A DNA stretch of 64,000 bases from Arthrobotrys musiformis (GCA_036971715.1 JAVHJL010000014.1:124001-188000); one strand, 5' to 3'; shown: positions 36,831 through 48,893, counted from the stretch's first letter. Numbers and translations: made by a program. The notes: generated by a model from the letters alone, not told the origin.

Positions 36831-36902
36831 CAAGAGCACTCAGGTTTGAACTGAGAAACAAAAGGTTGAAGCTTTTTATTTTTCCTATTAAATTATACTC
36901 TT
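36831..36902 (-). tRNA. trnW: tRNA-Trp (TCA)
   Basis: The loop CTTCAAC in stem AAAAG/CTTTT gives anticodon TCA, which reads both UGA and UGG. This supports the code-4 reading used throughout. The acceptor is AAGAGTA/TGCTCTT. Confidence 0.92.
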
Positions 36903-36919
36903 AAATTTTAATCTATTTA

Positions 36920-36998
36920 CAGAAAAGAGATGATTCGAACATCCATGTGTTTCCACAATATTTAGCAAATATTTTACCCTACCTATGGCTACTTTTCT
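36920..36998 (-). tRNA. trnS: tRNA-Ser (GCT)
   Basis: This class II tRNA has a variable arm, stem AATAT/ATATT closing TTGCTAA, acceptor AGAAAAG/CTTTTCT, and T arm GATG-TTCGAAT-CATC. Confidence 0.9.
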
Positions 36999-37314
36999 TT
37001 TAGCTTTTTTTAAAATATAACTAATACTGCTTATAAAAGGTAATATTTAATTTTTAAGTTTATTTTAAAGCAAAATTAATTTAGATTCATACTTAAATTT
37101 TATAAAATTTATATACCTTATTAGAAATTTTATATTATATAAATTTTAAACTATTTAATTATATAATATAAACATTTATAAAATTATTAATTTTTTACAA
37201 AATATAAAAATACAGCTTTAATTATTTTAAAATATAGAAATTTAAAAATAATTAAAAATATTTTTATTATACTTTATAAAATAAATATTAAGCAAATTAT
37301 AAAGTACAATATTT

Positions 37315-37387
37315 CGAGTCAGACCGGATACGATCCGGCATCTCCATCCTCGACAAGGATAGCCTTTACCTATTAAGTTACTGACCC
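37315..37387 (-). tRNA. trnD: tRNA-Asp (GTC)
   Basis: The acceptor is GGGTCAG/CTGACTC, stem TATCC/GGATG closing TTGTCGA, and T arm GCCGG/CCGGT around ATCGTAT. A C run follows at 37384-37391. Confidence 0.88.
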
Positions 37388-37575
37388 CCCCCTCCTCTAA
37401 CGTTCCGCGCGATACTAAAATAAATTATGTAAAATAAATATTTTTATTTAAAAATTAATTACTTAAAATTTTATTAGCCTTTGAAACTATTTAAAAATTT
37501 TTAAGGTTTATATAATACATTTTTAATTAGTAATTTAAATTGATTAACTTAAGTTATTTATATATTAAACTTTAA

Positions 37576-37646
37576 TGTGGCTAGCTGAAGTCGAATCAGC
37601 ACAACACAGGTGGAAGCTGAGCAGTCTACCATTAACATATAGCCAC
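37576..37646 (-). tRNA. trnG: tRNA-Gly (TCC)
   Basis: The acceptor is GTGGCTA/TAGCCAC and the loop CTTCCAC, with one T-T mismatch in the anticodon stem; T arm GCTGA-TTCGACT-TCAGC. Confidence 0.87.
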
Positions 37647-37683
37647 TTTGGAGCTTAAATTAAGCTATGTAATAATATATTAT

Positions 37684-37757
37684 AGAGTTCTAGAGGAATT
37701 GAACCTCTAACTGAATGATTAAAAGTCATATGCTCTACCTAATTGAGCTAAGAACTC
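37684..37757 (-). tRNA. trnK: tRNA-Lys (TTT)
   Basis: The acceptor is GAGTTCT/AGAACTC, D arm GCTC/GAGC, loop CTTTTAA, and T loop TTCAATT. Confidence 0.9.
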
Positions 37758-38881
37758 CCTTTTTCTACCCCCCCCTTATTTAAAATACTATTATTTATCC
37801 TTTAAATTATTTTTAAATTTTAAAGGTTATTTTAAAGTTGAATTAAATATGGAAAAAGTAATAATAATTCGTCTAAATAATTTTATTTTTAATATTAATT
37901 TTTATATAACCTCCTTATAATCTATATTTTTATCAATAAATTTTTATTATATATTATTAAAAGTTGTATTTAATTTTTGTAATAAGCCCTTATTAATTAT
38001 GAATTAATATTATAAATTATGAAAATTAAAAAATTTTTTTATAATTAATTCAATAAATTTTACTTACCCCTGCTTGCTAAAAAATTTTTAATAAAAAATA
38101 TACTTTATTCCGTTGTATAAACCAATTAAATAATATAAACTTTTATTATTATTATTTTTAATATTTATTTCATATTAATTTACATTTATTTTATATTGTT
38201 AACAAAAAATAAAATTTAATAATTTATAATATCATATTCTAACTTTGGGTTTTAAATATATAATTAAATAAATCTAAAAATTATTTTTACAATACGGTTC
38301 CCTCCAGGGAACCTTTATTATTATTCAATATATCCTCTTGTTTTGTATCTAATACTAATCTGTTCAACTAAAAAATTTTACCTTCTTATTTTGACAAACT
38401 TTAAATAATTTTTATTTTTACAACAGTAAATCAAAAATAAAAATTATTAAAGAAATTATTTAATTTTTTATAAATGAACATCAAACTTGAATTTTAATTA
38501 TTTTATTTACAAATTTAAAGTTAACTTACCTAAGCCTAATTTAGACAAATAATTAAATTATACTTTATCTTTTTTTTAAGGGGGGGGATATGGGTTTAGA
38601 ATTAAGGTTTTGTATTTTTTTTATTACTTATTTTACCCCTTTTTTGACTTTTTGAATGATGATTTTTTTTTTATTTTTAACCTTTTCAGGGACTGAATTT
38701 GAATTTTGGATTTTTACTACACTCCCTTATGAGATGAGATTATAAATTTCATCTCATTATATATTTTATATACTTACTAGGGATTTATCCTTATTTGTAA
38801 ATTTTATTTTAACCCTCAGAGTAGTTAATATTTAAAATATATATTTACTCTTCTTTTAAATTTTATATAAGAACAATAACT
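37758..38881. other. spacer between the tRNA cluster and the plasmid genes
   Basis: There is no gene here. It holds GGTTCCC/GGGAACC at 38297-38314, a G run at 38580-38588, and a hairpin ATGAGATGA/TTCATCTCAT at 38730-38759, about 120 bases before the RNA polymerase start. The last could be a plasmid control site. Confidence 0.45.
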
Positions 38882-41800
38882 ATGAATAAAAACAATTACA
38901 ATTACAATTACAATTACAATTACAATTACAATTACAATTTGCTGAACGTTTCTTCGCCTGCTGGTTTTAAATATTATTTACTTAATAGTTCTAATTTAAG
39001 TTTTGGAAAAAATAATAATTATGTAAATAAAGATTTTATTCGAAAATTTTCGACATCTTCTATTTATTTCGATTTATCTAATGATAATCATAAAGATATT
39101 ATAAAAAATACATTTTTTAGTATTAAAAATTTTCATATTTTTACTTTATTTAGATTTAAATTTAATTTTGAATATTATCATGAGAATATTAATATTAAAT
39201 ATAATGATGAATTATTAAAATATTTTGGTTCAGATTTTTTAATTGATTATTTTAAAAATTTATCAAATGAAAAATTAGATCATAAAAATATAGATAAAAT
39301 TTATTTATTATTTGAATTATCTGATCCAAAGGGTACTTTATATTCTGATTTATATCATAATCACAATAAAATAATTTTCGATGAAAATGGCCAATTTCAA
39401 GATGAATTAAAAGATATTAATATAATTAGATATGTAAAAATATTAGATAAAAAAGAATTTGATAATATGATTTCTATTATTTCTAACGGATATAAAGGTG
39501 ATTTGGATGAATATTTTGATTTTTTAGAGGATTTTATAGATGATTTACTTACTAAATTGAAAAATAATAATATTAGATATAGTGATAATATTACCATAAA
39601 TTTACTTATAGAAAAACAAAATAAAAATAAACTATTAAATATGAAATTAAATACAAATAATAATTTACTTGGTCAGATTAGCAAAAAATCATTTCATACA
39701 TTGAGACAAATTAAATCTTATTCAACTAATACTAATGGATTAAATGATAAAGTTAATGAAAAATCAAACGATTCTTCAGGGAGTGATTTAATGAATCACA
39801 ATGATAATAATCTTAATGATATGAATGTAAACAATTTAGATAATAATTCTATTAACAATTCAGATATTAATATTAATCAAGATTTAAATAGTAGTGATAA
39901 CGTTAATCCACATCTCATTAATAATAATCATTCTGAGGAGTATTTATATGAAAATGATATCAATAAAAATAATGTTTTAAAGATTTTATTAAGTGAATTA
40001 ACAATGAAAGGTAGTATTAAAAGAAATGTAGAATTTGATAAAATTAAACGTAATAATATACCAAAATCTATTTTTACTATGTTTTCTTTTGATAATACAT
40101 CTTTTCATAATGATATTAATATATTAATTAAGGATGGTAAATTTACTTTAGATAAATTAAATGTTAAAAAAACTGATTTAAAATATAAATTATTTTTATC
40201 TACTTTTTTCTACGATAAAGAACATTACAATATTTTTCCTAATATTTATCATTTTAGTATACGAGATAGAGTTTTTAAATCTGGTATTAAAAACATAGTT
40301 TATGTATGTTCTGGTTTTATACATAAATTTGAACAACAACGTAAACCTGATCAGATTAGTGATGTACATGTTTATGTTTATGATATTAATTATATTTTTT
40401 CTGAAAATGATCATATTGGATTAAATATTCTTTTTAATATGTTGGATTCAACTGTTTTTATTTTCGAAAAATTGACAGTATATGATATTGTTAATAATCT
40501 TTTTCTTAATAAGTTTAAATGGTTAGATATAAAAATAGTTACAGGAAGTGAGACGAAAAAGCATATTATATCTCCTATACAATTTAATTTATCATTATTT
40601 TTAAGAGCATTAGGTTTTGATAAAAATTTTATTAGTATTAGTTTTAATTATATGCATAAATCATATACAAGGGTTAATCCATTAAATAAATTAGATAATC
40701 CTAGATTAAAAAGATTTTCATTATTTTATAAAAAATCATATCATACATTAACAAATAATTGTAATAAAAATATTAATTACAATTCTTTAAATATAAATAA
40801 TATAATAGAGAATCAATCTCCTTTATTACTAGATTATATAAAAAAATATGATATAATAGAAAAACCTATTGAAATAAAATTAAAAAATATACCTAAACAT
40901 ATTTCTAAATATAATTTAAAAGTTAAAAATTTAATAGATCAAGTAGATATTAACAATGATAATATGTTAAAAGATTTACAGGAGTATTTAGAAAAATCAT
41001 GAATAGATATTTTAAAAGAAAAGATAACTTCTATTAGTACAGCAAGAAATAAAAGTAATAAATTATTAGATAATAGTTATAATATTCTTTCAGATTATAG
41101 TAAAAAAGGTAATTTAAAAAGAAAATTCCCAAAAATTCATGATAAATTGCTTGATATATCTTATATTTATTTAACTTTTTGTATATTATTAACACATCAT
41201 AAAAATAATAGCGAAACAAACTTAGCTTCTATTATAGGTAATGAAATTTTATGAAATATATTCTTAAATTATGAAGAATTAAATAAAAAATTTACTTTTA
41301 AAGAATTTAAATTAATATATACAAGAGATAAAGATGATTTTCATATTATTTTAGGATTATTTTTTATTAAATTATTCACTTTAGAAGATCATGAAAATTT
41401 TTTTAAAAGAATTTTTGATTTAAAGAGTAATATGTATTTTATTAGAATTAATGATGAAAAATATAATGAAATTTTAGAAAATATAATTATTCATCCACAT
41501 AATCTACCTATGATATCACCTCCTCTTAAATGAGATGATAATGAATATGGTGGTTACTTATCTAATCCTATTAAACAAGAAGGAATTATTACAGGATCTC
41601 AATACCATAATCATAAAATTGAAAATAAAAATATTTTATTTAAAATTGTTAATAAATTAAATAATATTAAATTCAGAATTAATAGAAATTTATATAATTA
41701 TTTAACTAATGATGGTGAATTTTTATTTAATCAAATAAAAAAGGATGAGCCAAAAAATTTTATTAATTTAGAAATTTCTATGGATGTTGCTAATGTTTAT

Positions 41801-43405
41801 CTAAATATACCTTTTTATTTATTACATAAAGCTGATTGAAGAGGTCGTTTATATGTTCAATCTTCATACTTAAATTATCAAGGTGGTGATTTATCTTCAG
41901 CTTTATTAGAATTTGATATTGGGGAAAAATTAAATTATAATGGAATTTATTATTTTAAAATATACGGAGCTAATTGTTATGGTTTAGATAAAGAAAAATT
42001 TGATGATCGTGTGAATTGAATTGATAATAATCTTGAAAATATAATAAATATGGATAAAGAATTTATATTAAAAGCTGATTCACCTTTCTTATTCACAGCC
42101 TTTTGTTTAAATTATAAAAATTTTATAAAGGATCCGAATTATATTATTAGAATGCCTATATTTTTAGATGCAACATGTTCAGGTATACAACATTTTGCAG
42201 CATTATTAAGAAATAATAAAATAGCTGAACAAGTAAATTTAACTGATAGTAATGAACGTAAAGATATATATTTATCTTTAGTACCTGTTTTAAATAAAGC
42301 AATAAATAATTTTGGAATTCAAAGTATAGAATATGCTAATTTAGCATTAGTAAAATTATCTAGAAAAGAGTTTAAATCATTAATTATGACTAAAACTTAT
42401 AATGTTACAGTTTATGGTATGAAAGAGCAACTTAGTAATAAATTTGATACTGTAACTGAAGATGTAATAATGAAAAATAAGTATAAAAATAATGAAGAAT
42501 TTTTAGGAAAAAAAATCTTTTATATAGTTCCATCAATAAATAAAGATAATGTAAAAATAGATAATAAAGAATTAATGAAAATAGCATATATAGTTAATAA
42601 TGAAATCTTTAAACAATATCCTGCTTTAAGTAAAATTTATGAATATTTAAAATTAGTTGGTATTATTTTATCTAAATTAAAATTACCTATAAATTGATTA
42701 ACACCTTCAGGATTAAATTTAACTCAATCTTATAGTAAATCTTATGTAAGTAAACTTTCTATTAGTTTATTTAATGTAAAACATACTAAAGTTATCAGAA
42801 AATGACATAAAGATATATTATCTAAATATAATCAAGTAAATGCTATAATTCCAAATATTATTCATTCTCTAGATGCATCTCATTTAATAAATGTTATTAA
42901 TTGATTTATAGAAAGAAATATTAATATTTTAGGTATTCATGATTGTTTCGGTACACACCCTAATTATATGTTTGATTTAGCAAATGAAGTTAGAAATCAA
43001 TTTATATTATTATATTTAAATGATAATTTTTTAAAAAAATTCCATAAAAATTTTTTAGATAATATAAAATCAAATACAGAAATACATACTGAAAATCGTA
43101 AAAAATATATTTTAATTGATAAATATTCTAATAATGATGATGATGAATATGATATTAATAATGATGATAATATTAATGATGAATTTCTAGAAAATGATGA
43201 TTTAAATGAATTTGAGGATGATGTATCAAATAGTGATAAATTAGATGATAAAAATAAAAATTCAAAAAATATTAATATAAAAAATAAAAGTTCTAAAAAT
43301 GATGTTGTATATATTAAAACTGAAAAAATATATTTACCATCTTTACCTAGAATGGGGGTCCTAGATTTAGAGAAAATTAAAAAATCAAAATATATGATAT
43401 GTTAA
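38882..43405 (+). CDS. plasmid-type single-subunit RNA polymerase, uninterrupted
   Basis: This is a T7/mitochondrial-type DNA-directed RNA polymerase of the linear mitochondrial plasmid family. With TGA as Trp the frame is open for 1507 codons. The N-terminus has an Asn-Tyr repeat (residues about 5-19) coded by tandem AATTAC. The first roughly 900 residues are Asn/Asp/Lys-rich with no domain I recognise. The polymerase lies in the C-terminal part: DWRGRLY near 985-991; catalytic Asp 1096 in FLDATCSGIQHF; motif B RKEFK with Lys 1165, then MTKTYN (Tyr 1173, where relatives have Tyr-Gly); HSLDASH near 1328; and IHDCFGTHP with catalytic Asp 1354. An Asp/Asn-rich insert follows at about 1415-1475. 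It is much longer than kalilo-type polymerases (about 800-900 residues). It lies on the opposite strand to all host genes. Confidence 0.92.
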
Positions 43406-43459
43406 ACTTTAATCAAAATTTTTATATTATTATTATTAATAGAATCTATAATATTTTAC

Positions 43460-43592
43460 TATTACACATTTTTATGTGTATTCAAAGGGCTTTATACTTT
43501 TACAATTTTTTAGTTGTAAACATTTTTATGTGTACTCAATTGACTTATGATTTCTGCAACACTTTAGAAAAACACAACTTGTGTTGATTTTT
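43460..43592 (+). terminator. cluster of small hairpins after the RNA polymerase gene
   Basis: Three short inverted repeats follow each other: TACACAT/ATGTGTA (43465-43481), TTACAA/TTGTAA (43499-43518) and ACACAA/TTGTGT with a T-rich tail (43573-43592). They lie between the polymerase and the next plasmid gene and may end or process the transcript. Confidence 0.35.
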
Positions 43593-43657
43593 ATATTTCC
43601 TTTATTTAAAATTCTCTTTGTCTAGATTAAGCGTAATTTCTAAAAAATATATATTCT

Positions 43658-44488
43658 ATGAATAAAAAACTAATAAATGAACTAAAATATAAATCACTTT
43701 ATGATGCTTATCTACATCTAATAAAACTTTTGACTCATAAAGATATAAAACAAAAGATCATAAATAAAAATCTAACAAATAAAGAAATAATAGAATTAAT
43801 CAATGAATATTATATCATTAATAATTTAAAAAAACCAAAATTATCTATTCAAAGTATTTCAAACATTAAAAATCGAAAATTAAAATTAAAATCAATAGAA
43901 CGTAATGATTATACAGAAGATTTTGTATTATTTATTAAAAATAAATATAATGATTTTAATGTTGATTTATTCTTTTCAATTACAGAAAATAATCTTGTAA
44001 ATAAAGATAATAATATAGTAAATAATGAAAGTATTATAGTAAATAAACAAAGAATATCACAAAGTGTTAATAAATTAAATTATATTTATAACTATTGATT
44101 AATTATAGGTTTTATAGGACTTCTTTTAATATGATATAATGAAGATTTATCAAAAGAATTTTTATCTTTCAATAATATTAAAGATATAGAACCTACATTA
44201 ATAGAAGAATTTCCTTACGATCATGTTGATATATCCAAAGAATTAACACCAAAGAAAACTATATTACAATCAAATAAAAATATTATTATATTATTTATTT
44301 TATCTATAGCGACCGCCTTTGGTTTAGGTGCATTTACAGGAATATTTATAATAAATCCAAAAATTATAAATGAAGCAATAATAATAGAACATCCAGGATC
44401 TGTTTCACCCGGTACTTTAAATGCAATAGGTGGACTATTTATATCATATGCTAGAAATGAAAATGCAATTCTTGATAGTATTGATTAA
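43658..44488 (+). CDS. plasmid-associated hypothetical protein with two membrane segments
   Basis: The frame is open for 276 codons from ATG 43658 to TAA 44486 with three in-frame TGA as Trp. I do not recognise the family. The N-terminal part (about 1-140) is Lys/Asn/Ile-rich and probably helical. A hydrophobic segment at about 148-160 (IIGFIGLLLIWY) and a second at about 207-230 (ILFILSIATAFGLGAFTG) look like membrane spans, separated by a short acidic loop. It is the next plus-strand gene after the RNA polymerase, 252 bases downstream, and has the same composition, so it likely belongs to the same plasmid. Confidence 0.6.
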
Positions 44489-44867
44489 ATTATTATTATT
44501 ATTATTAATATTTTATTATTTAAATAAGATAGCAACTCTCTTATTGTTTATCAAATTAAATAAATATAATATAGTCATCATTATGAATGATTTTATTTGA
44601 TATTATGGAGTTTTTAAATGTATTTTATATATTATTACTGGAGGTGGGGGGAAGGGTGGAGGTGAGGTTATTGTTCAGGTATTTTCTGGTCATTAATTGT
44701 TTATGATGTAATATTTATCTAATGTATAATATCATTATAATCCACGCTTCGCGTAGGATTTAATAATTAGAATTGTATTTAAAAAAAAATATATGATTAA
44801 AAATAAAATTTCATTTTTAAAAACACATTTAATTTTTTTTTATTTTATAACGAAGAATTTTAATAAA
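44489..44867. other. spacer with a G-rich tract
   Basis: There is no gene here. The segment 44640-44668 has G runs of 2, 6, 3, 2 and 2 on the plus strand (GGAGGTGGGGGGAAGGG...), rare in this DNA. It could form a quadruplex or mark a plasmid end; I found no inverted partner near 38500. Confidence 0.4.
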
Positions 44868-46088
44868 TTATTTTCTCTTTAAATTCATACCACTTATAAT
44901 TTTCTCAATCTTTTCAAATCCTTCAAATGTTAAATGTACTTTTGATTTAACCATTGCCATAACAACACAAAAATCTTCAAAATTAAGTTTTTTAATTCCA
45001 TGTAAAGAATATTTATGAAAAAATGATATAATTTTTTCATCAATATCTTCAAACTTAGTTACCCTAAATTGTGTATACTTTGTGTTATTACTTATTGTAC
45101 CACAATTTAAATATTTTGAGATATTTGAAATTAATAATCTATCTCGATTAGATTGAACAATTGAAAAGAAAAAAGATACTCGATTAATACTTTTTTCAGT
45201 TTCAGCTTTTTTAGTTCGAATATAAAATGAACCTTCTCCTGTTGTAAAACCAGCAAGTCAATTAGCATCTTTAATTTCTTGATTAGTTACTATAGGTCGA
45301 ACAACAGGTATAAAATTTGGAAAATTTTTTTTCAATTTATCAGATAATCCTTTATTCATAGAAGCTTTTATATTAATTAATTTTTCTATTCCTTCTTTTG
45401 TAAGATGTTCACCTTTATTAATTAATTCAACTGCAGATTTAAAAAGAAGAAAATCTGCTTGTTTTTGTGTAATTAGAGAATTATTATCAAAAAAAGGAAT
45501 AATTATATTTGATAAATCTTCAATAGAATTTACATAAAATGTTATAGCATTATTACTTAAATCATTCTTTATTTTTCCAACTTTAAAATAAGAATGTATA
45601 TTCTTAATTAAATCATGATCTTTATAATTTAGAGATATAGAAAATGACGGATGAACTGAAAAAATTTCTCTATCTATATTATTTAATAAACGTCGAGTTG
45701 TTTTTCTTTCCCTATTGTCTTTAGTTATTGAAATAGTAAACGTACCCTCACCATCTGTGAATCCTGTTATAAATAAAGGATCAAGCGCAACCAAAGGCTG
45801 CGCCTGATCCATAGCGCGCGCTGAGCGTGCGCTCGAATTTAAATCTAATTTGATAATATCATTATTATATATTTTAATTGGTATTAAAAGTATAAATTTA
45901 AAATCTTCGCCTACGAGCAATGAATTTAATATAATCAAATCAACGTTATAAAAAAAAATTAGAATAAAAAGTACAACCAAAGAACTGACGTTTAGAAATA
46001 CCAAAGAACTAACATTTAGAAATACCAAAGAACTGACGTTTAGAAATACCTTATTTAAGTTCCAAAACTTAAAATATGCTACATGCAC
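44868..46088 (-). CDS. free-standing LAGLIDADG homing endonuclease
   Basis: With one TGA as Trp the frame is open for 406 codons. The first motif is LFITGFTDGEG (residues about 106-116) and the second WLAGFTTGEG near 278, with typical YRVNxxxFS-like and NCGTIS blocks between and after, so the endonuclease half looks intact. No exon or group I core was found around it; it lies between the plasmid genes and rns. The N-terminal 100 residues are odd: a 24-base unit is repeated three times (VFLNVSSL), a hydrophobic stretch follows, and a GC double hairpin is read through as SARSARAMDQAQPLVALDP. The true start may be the Met at about residue 93. Confidence 0.85.
45778..45832. repeat. GC double hairpin inside the LAGLIDADG ORF
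   Basis: Hairpin 1 is GGATCAAGCGCAACC/GGCTGCGCCTGATCC (45778-45810). Hairpin 2 is AGCGCGCGCT/AGCGTGCGCT (45812-45832). The reading frame stays open through it. Confidence 0.7.
45976..46047. repeat. three tandem 24-base repeats
   Basis: The unit ACCAAAGAACTGACGTTTAG plus AAAT occurs at 45976, 46000 and 46024; the middle copy differs at two bases. On the minus strand it codes VFLNVSSL three times. Confidence 0.85.
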
Positions 46089-46220
46089 TATAAACGCTAT
46101 GTCAAATAAAAGCAGAGATTCGTTTCATTTAAAAAACGAAGATTTAATATTTAATTTAATTTTTTTGTCTTTCATATTTTCTGATACATTTTAGTAAAAT
46201 TATAGGATTAATTTAATAAT

Positions 46221-46280
46221 GTCCCAGCGCCACTTTTTAAGTGGCGCTGGGACGCATCGCGCGTGCATTTGCACGCGCGC
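46221..46280. repeat. GC double hairpin between rns and the LAGLIDADG gene
   Basis: Hairpin 1 is GTCCCAGCGCCAC/GTGGCGCTGGGAC (46221-46253), a perfect 13-bp stem. The spacer is GCATCGC. Hairpin 2 is GCGCGTGCA/TGCACGCGC (46259-46278). It has the same layout as 23406-23484. Confidence 0.75.
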
Positions 46281-46504
46281 AACTACAACAGAATTAATAG
46301 GATTAAGAATTAGAAATTGGTTAAGTATTCATTACTAATATATTACATAATATAATTAATTATACTCTACGCCAAAGATAATTTTTAAAAATCCTAATTT
46401 TTTAACAAATTTATACCCCCTCCAATTATAATTTTTAACAGAAAACCAATTATAACAGAAAACTCCAATTATAACAGATAATTGGAGAGGGGGGGTGTCT
46501 TGTT

Positions 46505-48893
46505 AATAATTAATCATTCCCGTGCAACTTCCACTACACGAACCATATTTCGCGAGTAAGGGGCTTACTTCTCCATCGCATTGCGATAGTCAAGTCTTAA
46601 GATTTATATACTTATTGAGGCGCCCTTTTCCATAGATACATAAATTGTAAAATAAATATATCCTCCCCCTCTTGCAAGGGTTGATTCTTTCAAATCAGGT
46701 CCGACTATCTCTTCGTCTTCCTTTCGGCTTCGCTTCAACTTAAATTTTATCATTTTTAAGTTTACAACTCGAGGGCTTTTACCTCTAACGTGGAACGTTT
46801 AGTCTGTTAGCTTTGTCGGGAACAGTTTAAAACTGCTCTGACGAGTTAGCACCGTCTTGTCCATTTTCTTCTCAGAAGCCCATCTTCGCATAGCGATGAC
46901 GGATTGATATCTTTACAACTATTTCTTCACTATAAGGCTCTCTCTTATAATTTTGTTAGTAAAGCTTTAGGATATTGACAGTTTTGATCCATTCTTAAGC
47001 TAATAATAGGGTACCTCACTCCCTAAATAACTTAACACTAATCAAAGCTGTGCATACGAAGAAAGATTCTCAAATGCCATAAGCCCAGTTGCTTATACTT
47101 TTTATTTGAATCCCCCAAACTTATTGCACTCACAATTTTCAGCGCCTGACGAGTGGTTAGTACCAATCTGAGATAAGATTCACCGTGCCATTGTGATACA
47201 CGATTACTAGTAATTTCTTTTTCATGTAGTCGAATTTCAGACTACAATCCATTTTTTTTATTTCCTTTTTTTGTAGGATTAGCTAAAACTCACATTTTTG
47301 CATCCCTTTGTCAAGGCATATGTGGCACGTCTATAGCCCATAACATTAACTTTTTTACGATAGAAGGGCCATGATGACTTGTCTTATTCCCGGTTATCAC
47401 ACGCCATTTTCTTAGTGAACTAATTTATTTATTTATAAAAACAAATATTTAATACTAAACATTAAAAATATTTCTTCTTAAATTTAATATTGTACATCAA
47501 AATATTACCTTTTCCTAAATATTCCTAAATATTAAAAACATTCCTCCGTAATGTTCCTAAATCTTTAAAATATTACTCTTCTTATTCCTAATATTAAATT
47601 TATTAAAAATATTAAACATTTAAACATTTAAAATATTTGCTTAATATATTTTTATAATAAATATTCTTATAATAAATATATTAATAATTTATATTTTTTT
47701 AAATAAACTAAGGGCTTACGCTAATTGTTGGATCTAACCATGATCTCACGACATTAACTTAAGACAGCCGTGCAACACCTGTAGCATAGGTATATATGAC
47801 TTATTTGAAATAAATTCATATGATAAAATTTATCTGTTATTTATTATCCTGTATTCCTTCTTTTTTAGAACAGGTTTAATAACTCGTTTATAAAATAATT
47901 ATAATTTTTATATTTTACCAGCTATTCAAGTTATGGTAAGATTTTTCGTGGATCATCGAATTAAATAACATACTTCACTACTGGTTTCAAGAAACGGTCT
48001 AATGATTTCAGTTTCTACGTTGCCGAATTACTCTTGAGGTGGAATGCTTACATTTTCATTTATAGGCAAAAATTTTAATTCTAACCTATAGCATTCAGCG
48101 TTTTCTGCAAAGACTACTAGGGTATCTAATCCTGTTCGTGACCTAAGCCTTCGTCCCTCAACGTCAGTTTTTACTTAAAAGGTTGCCTTCGCCTTTACCA
48201 GTCCTAAAGATATCATCAAATTTCATCTCTCCATCAGTAGTACTCCCCTTCTCACATAAAACTCTAGAAATTCAGTCCCCTCGCAGGCTTGAACTTCCGT
48301 CTAGGTACCCTTTAAACCCATTAAAGATGAATAACACTAGTCTATCATGTATTACCGCGACTGCTGGCACATGAATTTGTCAAGACACTTGAATTAGAAA
48401 ATTGTCATTATCATTATTCTATTCAGAACTTTAATCCTAGGCTTTTGGCCTAAGGCTTGGACCCCTTTATACATAATTAATTACATATAATCTATCCCCC
48501 CTCAAACTAGTTAAAACTAGTAAGGCCATTCTTTCAAATTGCTGGTTCAGCCTTTCGGCTATTGACCAATATCCCTCACTGCTGTACTATCATGCATTGA
48601 ATTTTGTTCATATCCAATGTGGTCGATCGACCTTTCAGCCTCGACTACGGGATATTAGGCTAGTTGAGCAATTACCTCTCCTACTACCTACCCGAGATAC
48701 AACTAATATCTTAAAGCAGATTACTCCTTTTGTTATAAGGTATTTTATCCCTCACTTTAAGGTAACCAATTCACCATTTACTCACCTGTACACCACTTTT
48801 GTAGTTAACAATTGTTGAACTACAAACGTACGATTAGCATGTGTCAGGCATTTGAATAGCGTTCATTCAGAGCCATCATCAAACTCAACTTAA
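46505..48893 (-). rRNA. rns: small subunit ribosomal RNA (rns), two exons
   Basis: The minus strand begins GTTGAGTTTGATGATGGCTC (48871-48890). It then shows GTGCCAGCAGTCGCGGTAAT near 48360, GGATTAGATACCCTAGTAGTC near 48120, GTCGTGAGATCATGG near 47740, and GCCTTGACAAAGGG plus ACTAGTAATCGTGTATCA near 47210. The decoding-site end ATGGTTCGTGTAGTGGAAG lies near 46520. A long A+T-rich expansion at about 47420-47710 interrupts the 3' domain. The 3' end is approximate. Confidence 0.92.
46596..47148 (-). mobile_element. rns group I intron, S1389-like site, no ORF
   Basis: The intron follows ACCACTCGT (E. coli about 1389-1400, CCGCCCGT). A guide segment GTGAGTG near the intron start pairs with exon CACTCGT, closing with U-G. 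The core elements GCTAACAGACTAAACG and AAGAGATAGTCGGACC are visible near 46805 and 46705. The 3' end (TTAAG) is a best guess. Confidence 0.7.

Noticed and set aside
43399..43587. 62-codon plus-strand ORF overlapping the polymerase end
   Set aside because: It overlaps the polymerase stop and runs through a set of inverted repeats; probably not coding.
38500..44720. Terminal inverted repeats of a linear plasmid
   Set aside because: I compared G-rich ends near 38580 and 44650 by eye; they are in the same orientation and do not form an inverted repeat.
48183..48818. Plus-strand ORFs of 63 and 73 codons
   Set aside because: They are antisense to conserved rns sequence.
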